From positions 30,925,176 through 30,989,175 of the forward strand of contig NC_135550.1 in NCBI RefSeq assembly GCF_964340395.1: 64,000 nucleotides of DNA. Direction: 5' to 3'. This document shows positions 55,299 to 64,000 of the stretch, in pieces. Origin of the DNA: Glandiceps talaboti. Its lineage: Eukaryota > Hemichordata > Enteropneusta > Spengelidae. Numbering within the stretch: position 1 is the first letter of the stretch; the number at the start of each line of letters is the position of its first letter. The notes under the pieces were generated by a model that did not search any database, was not told the DNA's origin, and saw nothing but the letters and a program-made list of their open reading frames with translations. The position numbers were made by a program, and so were the translations under genes.

Positions 55299-57022
55299 TC
55301 TCTGTTTATTTTTGTATACATGTATATTCATTACTACATTTATGGTGCATTTAGGTAGGCTTGTATAACTTATTTATGCTAATAACTTTGATCCGATAAA
55401 GTTATGAAAATGCCAAAGTGTGATTTCGCCATAATACATCATATTACATATTTAACCCATATAATATGGCGAGATTAGCATGAGTTCATCTTTCAGAACC
55501 ACGATTTACCACTCCTTCGTTGTCACTCAAAGGGACTGCTGTCTCGTCACTATGTCGTCGTTATATCCAAATACTCTTACTCAACTCAACTCACAGTCAG
55601 TATTGTATGTACCCCTCGATCGCAGAAGTTGTCAAGTTATCATAATGCTTACCTACAGAATTACGAAGAAACACATTAGTTTACTTCCATGTTCTATATA
55701 CAGTAAACTGTTGTTTGGCTTGAAATAAAAGCGGGTCTTTGGAAGTGTACAGAACTGATGAGTGCATATTCTGGCGAACACATTGAGTAAACCCCAGTAA
55801 TTTTAGTAGGAAATCACATTCTCGCAACGGTGTGTCTTGGACGGTGCCGTAAAAGAGGCTGTGTTTTACGATGATGGAAAGTCATAACCGTGACGATACC
55901 TGATTGTAATGATACGACAACATCAAACGCCTCACAAAGGTACGGACTGTGTCAGATCTCACAAAGTTCAAAAATCAAAGAAAGGCAATATAGCGGCATG
56001 TTACAAAGTGAATTCCCATATGGGGAACAGACGAAAGTTTTACTTTTGTAAGCTTAATATACGGATGAATGAATTGTTCAGTATTGTTACTGTAACAATA
56101 ACAAACAATATGTGATGTTATTTTTTCGCAAGGAAAACCTTTTTAAAAAAGCTATGATAAGGAACGATTATGACATAATGTCTTGTGCACACCGGTATAC
56201 CCTTTTTTCTCAAGATAACACCTGCAGGGTGAAGGTAAAATGTACATGTGCATCGAATCATGTCCGGTGATTAATGTTTCATCTGAATGTTAACTTTAGT
56301 TTATTCCATATCATGGATGAAAGAATTCCCCTGTTAAGATTAGGCATGCATAGAAATATATGCATACACATCCGAACATAGTTATGAAAATTTCAAAAGC
56401 TGAAGACTTGGGGACATTGAGATAGAAAATAACTCAGTCGACACGGCAATCAGAAATATTGTCATGAATTATGCACAAATCACCTGTGGTGCGTTTCACC
56501 TGTACTGCGTTGTAGATTTCAAAAGGTTGCTTTAATTTCGTCTGTGTATAGCTTTAGAGATTGTATACTGACTCATAGATCTATATTGAATGAGAGTGAA
56601 ATACCCAATGCTAACAATTTCACTGTAAGCGGCAGATTTTTCCTATTAAAAGTTGCTTTTAATAATGCTTAATATTTTAACAGCCATTTCATCATGGTCT
56701 AAATCGGCTTAGAGTTGCTTAGCGTTTGACTGTAGTCGTACCATTAGGGCGGCCCTTTTTATTTTTCTGTTTCTCATCTCCCGACCGACCCTGATTTGCA
56801 GCTCCGACATCAGAAAAAAAAAAGTTTTTTTATTTCCGACCGACCCCATAGCACAGCAAAATTGTAAGGTTCCTCATGGCGTCCTAGACCAGTTCTGCCG
56901 AGGCCACGACCTTGCGACATTGGCCCCCATAAATTACAAATGACGCAATAATTGTCCCACCTTGCGTCGCTTTGGCGCATTCATTTTACGGCAGACATCA
57001 AAATTATCTAAGTCCACGGCCG
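55299..57022. other. noncoding stretch
   Basis: No gene is supported. It includes a repeat-like segment at 56752-56850 (listed separately). Confidence 0.55.
56752..56850. repeat. dispersed-repeat-like segment with T-runs and CCGACCGACCC
   Basis: GTTTCTCATCTCC, two CGACCGACCC blocks and A10/T7 runs. A related set of blocks lies at 59440-59520, where the GTTTCTCATCTCC block is on the other strand. Confidence 0.4.
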
Positions 57023-57230
57023 GACCAGGCCTAGCTGCAATAATTGTAGCGTCTTGTTGCGGTTTTGTGGTTTTTTTCGTCTGTTTTGGTGACTTTTTAA
57101 GTTTTTGTGTTTAACCCGCACCTAACGTTAGGTGCGGGTTAAACACAAAAACTTAAAAAGTCACCAAAACAGACGAAAAAACCCACAAAACCGCAACAAG
57201 ACGCTACAATTATTGCAGCTAGACCAGGCC
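57023..57230. mobile_element. foldback DNA transposon: 190-bp near-perfect palindrome with 9-bp target duplication
   Basis: The element runs 57032-57221 and begins TAGCTGCAATAATTGTAGCG. Its two 95-bp arms meet without a loop at AAC|GTT (57126/57127) and pair at 94 of 95 positions; the only mismatch is 57071 with 57182. GACCAGGCC lies directly on both sides (57023-57031 and 57222-57230), an exact 9-bp direct repeat. A 9-bp duplication with very long inverted ends is typical of Mutator-like (MULE) elements, but the ends alone do not fix the superfamily. It has no coding capacity and would need a transposase in trans. Near-perfect arms suggest a recent insertion or arm correction. Confidence 0.85.
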
Positions 57231-58477
57231 AGGCTCTGACTCAACGTCAATCCCACAAGAAGTATACTGACTGCGTAAGGGAAAGTTTTGTTGACATCAT
57301 ATAAGATACAGTGACAACGCGCAGTTCTATTGTTAACATAAAAATGCCACAAAAAGATCAACTTTGATAAACTTTATCAACAAATTGAAACATTAGAGGG
57401 AGTAGACGAGACGTCGAAATGGACGTCTCTCGTCACATGTTTTGTCTACCGTCACTGTCGTGACCTCTGACCTACTCACTGACGTGCGAAACACTGAACT
57501 TGCTACCGGAACATCTATCTGCCACAGCTCAGAAGCCTTAGTAAACCAAATTTATGGGACAGGTTGTGATTTCCATTTGTTGATGGGTTAAATTAAATGA
57601 GTACATGTGTATTTTGATTCCGAAAAAGCTGTGTTAGGGGATCTTGTTGCATGATGTTGACAGTGACACATGTGAATGCTGGGCACTGAATCAATGCGTA
57701 ATCACTGACATGGCCACTATAGACGGCCGATGCATGTGCGCCCGGTCAGACATGAAGAACGAACTTGTTGTGCAAATCAGAAAATAATTACAGTGGTATT
57801 TACAAAGCATCCCAACTTTGACGTTGTTGATAATTTTAGTTAAAGATTCATGTTCTGAGTTTCAAGGACACCTAATGTCAGCTTTCCGTATCATTGCAAG
57901 TTTACGGTATGTAACTATGCTGTCATTTGATATAGCAGGACCAAATCATGATACACAGCCAGTAACGGTTAATTAATAAAAAATAAATTATTTTAAAGTT
58001 TGTTTGACTATTATTTGTAAGTTCTTCGTTCGCATTTGGTACTTCTTAAAGTTTTCTTTTCTTCAAAATGTCATGAATTTGAAAAGGGAATGATAAATAC
58101 AGCAGTGTACTAACAATTTTAAAAATGAAACAAGTGGTTACAAGTTTAGGATTTCTCAAAGTTTTTATTCAATCATATGTTCACTGTGACTTATTTTGAA
58201 GTTGTTCTTTGTCCTTGTCTGAAAAAAGGGAATTATAAATTTGAGCGCTGCTATTCATTGATATCCAGATTAAAAATTGTGACTACCTGGCTGTCCAATC
58301 TTTCTAAATAATATATAATATACTCTGTAGAAATGACTTAAAATTACATAATCTTAATTGCCTTCTTTTTATAAGGTGTAATGTGTAGTACACAATTTTC
58401 AAAAATAGCTTACTGGGAACTGTTATTATGAATGGAATTTTTTTATGTAGTTAGGTAATGGTCTATACGTAATGGAA
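57231..58477. other. noncoding stretch
   Basis: No gene is supported. Confidence 0.55.
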
Positions 58478-58515
58478 TATCTCAGACCACAGTATCTCTA
58501 TAGTGGTCTGAGATA
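58478..58515. repeat. inverted repeat, 13-bp stem
   Basis: TATCTCAGACCAC at 58478-58490 is the exact reverse complement of GTGGTCTGAGATA at 58503-58515, with a 12-base loop. Confidence 0.7.
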
Positions 58516-58706
58516 ATTTATACGAATATTTCATAGACAATAATAATTGACCCCACTCCCTGTCAAATGGCACCACTTTTTGCAACCAAGGGGCCTTTGT
58601 CCCCACTTGTTGGAAACCTTGGCAGAACACTGCCGTCTACCCCCCACCCCCACCCCCTTTGTTACATCAGAGCAGCATGTGTCTAAGGCCGTTGAGGTTT
58701 GATGAG

Positions 58707-58722
58707 GGACAGGGCTCGAAAT
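58707..58722 (+). mobile_element. solo end of the CAGGG-type MITE
   Basis: CAGGGCTCGAAATTAA matches the left end of the element at 50583 at 15 of 16 positions. No matching right end is seen nearby, so this is a fragment or a family relative with a diverged partner end. Confidence 0.45.
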
Positions 58723-59439
58723 TAATACTGTCGCACAGTACATTTAGCTGCAATGTAATAATAGCTCAGAATATTTCCATCATTTTCAAAATTATGCTTA
58801 AAATTGGTAAAAGTCATACTGCATTCCTAATTTCTTGACCAGTTTTAAGCTTTAAATCAGTTGTGTATCATCGGGGAAATGATCGACTCCATAGCGTTTC
58901 ATGACCCATGACATGCATAATTCCGAGGTTTACATTATTACTTTTAATTACTTTTAAACAGTAAATCCCAAAGGAGTTCTGAGTTCTAGAAATGTTTACA
59001 TGTTATCTGGTGGATTATTTTGACAAGTTCACACTGAAGAAAAATGTTTCATAGAAGTAATGATTTATATAAGTGAAAATTCATCTCGCACACTGATGAC
59101 AATCACGTAAGTGTTTCAAAAAGTTACACACTGAAGTTCAAATTGGATAACTTGAAAAAATTGTTAGCGATGTCAATGCCACTTTGATTAATAGGACGAA
59201 TGCATTAGTACTCCTGATAAAATCATACAATAGTTCATGGCTACAGATATACACCCATCAGGATGTTAAGTATTCAATCATCTTCTTACAAAATTGTTCT
59301 ACGGACTTGTCAACCTTGCTAAAATGGAGGAAAGAGACTTGTAACAAGGAATTCAATAAAGAGAAGAGAAAAGAAGTTGTATAGAGACTGCCAGGACAGA
59401 AAGGAGAGAGAATAGAACTGAAAAAATACAGATTTTTTT

Positions 59440-59520
59440 TCTTGCCCCCCTTTTTTTTTATTTCGCCCGCCCGCCCCATCTGTCTTTTCCATTGGAGATG
59501 AGAAACAAAAAAAAAAAAAA
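59440..59520. repeat. homopolymer-rich repeat segment with CGCCCGCCCGCCCC
   Basis: T-runs, ATTTCGCCCGCCCGCCCCAT, then GGAGATGAGAAAC and A14. It shares its parts with 56752-56850 in a different order. Confidence 0.4.
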
Positions 59521-59913
59521 CCTCACCCTTACCGACTACCTCATGCTTCCACGGTTTGCTACTTTGCAAGGATTGCAATCCGTCTTTAGTTTTAGATTCT
59601 GAATACCGTTATACTTGATGCTGTCATGACAAGTACAAATCAGTAAATATCTCACAGCGTGGATTTGTAGATGTTCCGAAATCAGAAGAAATGGGCAAAG
59701 ATCAGGCCATACATATATTTCTATGTGTTTCTTATATATGACAGTGTCAGACCTACCACTGCTAATTATATCGAAGGAATTTGGTGATTTGCTTTGTTGC
59801 TTTGGACACATTAAAAGTCATTAGTCTGATGCCTGGTAGACGTCGACGAATTAATTGGTCGCTTGACTGATTTTATACATGTATTGAGTAATTGAAAAAA
59901 TACTTGGTGGTTT

Positions 59914-59950
59914 TATTGATTGATTGATTGATTGATTGATTAATTGATTA
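59914..59950. repeat. (ATTG)n microsatellite
   Basis: About nine ATTG units. Confidence 0.9.
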
Positions 59951-60110
59951 CATATTTGAATGGTTGATTAAATTTATCAATCGATTCATATATTGGATGA
60001 TGTAAAATTTGTATTTCATTTATTTGAATCACACTTTACACATCGTCTATTTCGATCTACATATAATCTAAACATTTATCCCAGTATCAAACATTTTCCA
60101 TCCGTTCATA

Positions 60111-63670
<3,560 letters not shown>

Positions 63671-63736
<66 letters not shown>
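63671..63736. repeat. (CA)n microsatellite
   Basis: About 33 uninterrupted CA dinucleotides. Confidence 0.98.
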
Positions 63737-63739
<3 letters not shown>

Positions 63740-64000
63740 CCCTTCCTTCCTTTGCCTTGCCGACCTGTTGGCACCATCAATATTACACACCATGTGGAAA
63801 ATTACAAAAGAAAACGGGAGTAAGCTTAGTACAATATTTGTCTGATACTTTAGTTTGTATATATTTATTTGAGAATCATGGTCCTTACGTGAGTTTGATA
63901 TTGACTGATTGCACATTATGACAAAATAAAATTATTGAGTGTATAAGATGTCTTTGACAATCCAAATAATTTCTTCACACGACAGGTGACCATAACTGCA

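Larger units (their letters stand above)
58516..59913. other. noncoding stretch with repeat fragments
   Basis: No gene is supported. It holds a C/A-rich low-complexity patch near 58640-58660, a solo CAGGG transposon end and a homopolymer-rich repeat segment. Confidence 0.55.

Overview
The window is nuclear DNA of an invertebrate animal. It has split genes with GT-AG introns and AATAAA poly(A) signals, AT-rich noncoding DNA, and very many simple and tandem repeats. No bacterial operon, rRNA, tRNA, CRISPR array or clearly viral gene was seen. The species cannot be fixed from the sequence; a lophotrochozoan or an invertebrate deuterostome would both fit.

Layout. The first 24 kb is the gene-bearing part. 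A single-exon class A GPCR (4046-5377, +) lies in a region with four perfect TGACGTCA sites. NDUFAF7, the mitochondrial complex I assembly arginine methyltransferase (7530-15194, +), could be rebuilt from 11 coding exons whose phases all agree (438 aa). ESF1, a nucleolar pre-rRNA processing factor (22980 down to 15981, -), could be rebuilt from 10 coding exons (796 aa). NDUFAF7 and ESF1 are convergent, and their candidate poly(A) signals lie within 20 bp of each other. Both genes have an ATGGC element just 5' of a CACGTG E-box near the presumed transcription start.

From 24 to 64 kb no confident protein gene was found. A small two-exon candidate (30926-32773, +, 70 aa) has consistent splice phases but no recognised family. 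The rest is repeat-rich: a 1.5-kb tandem segmental duplication with a 1.4-kb insertion in one copy (25-29 kb); a 37-bp minisatellite; a 59-bp array of about 71 copies (34.0-38.2 kb); a 36-bp array of about 160 copies with no net length change (40.0-45.8 kb), whose long open frames on both strands are judged by-products of the unit length; 19-, 51- and 44-bp arrays (49-54 kb); and many microsatellites. Two nonautonomous DNA transposons could be delimited: a 190-bp near-perfect foldback element with a 9-bp target duplication (57023-57230) and a 288-bp CAGGG-ended MITE (50578-50875).

The most unusual points are the indel-free 36-bp array with higher-order structure, the foldback element, a fourfold tandem duplication of a 5' splice site in NDUFAF7, a GC-AG intron in the same gene, a GPCR with both sodium-pocket signature residues replaced, and the unrecognised small split gene.
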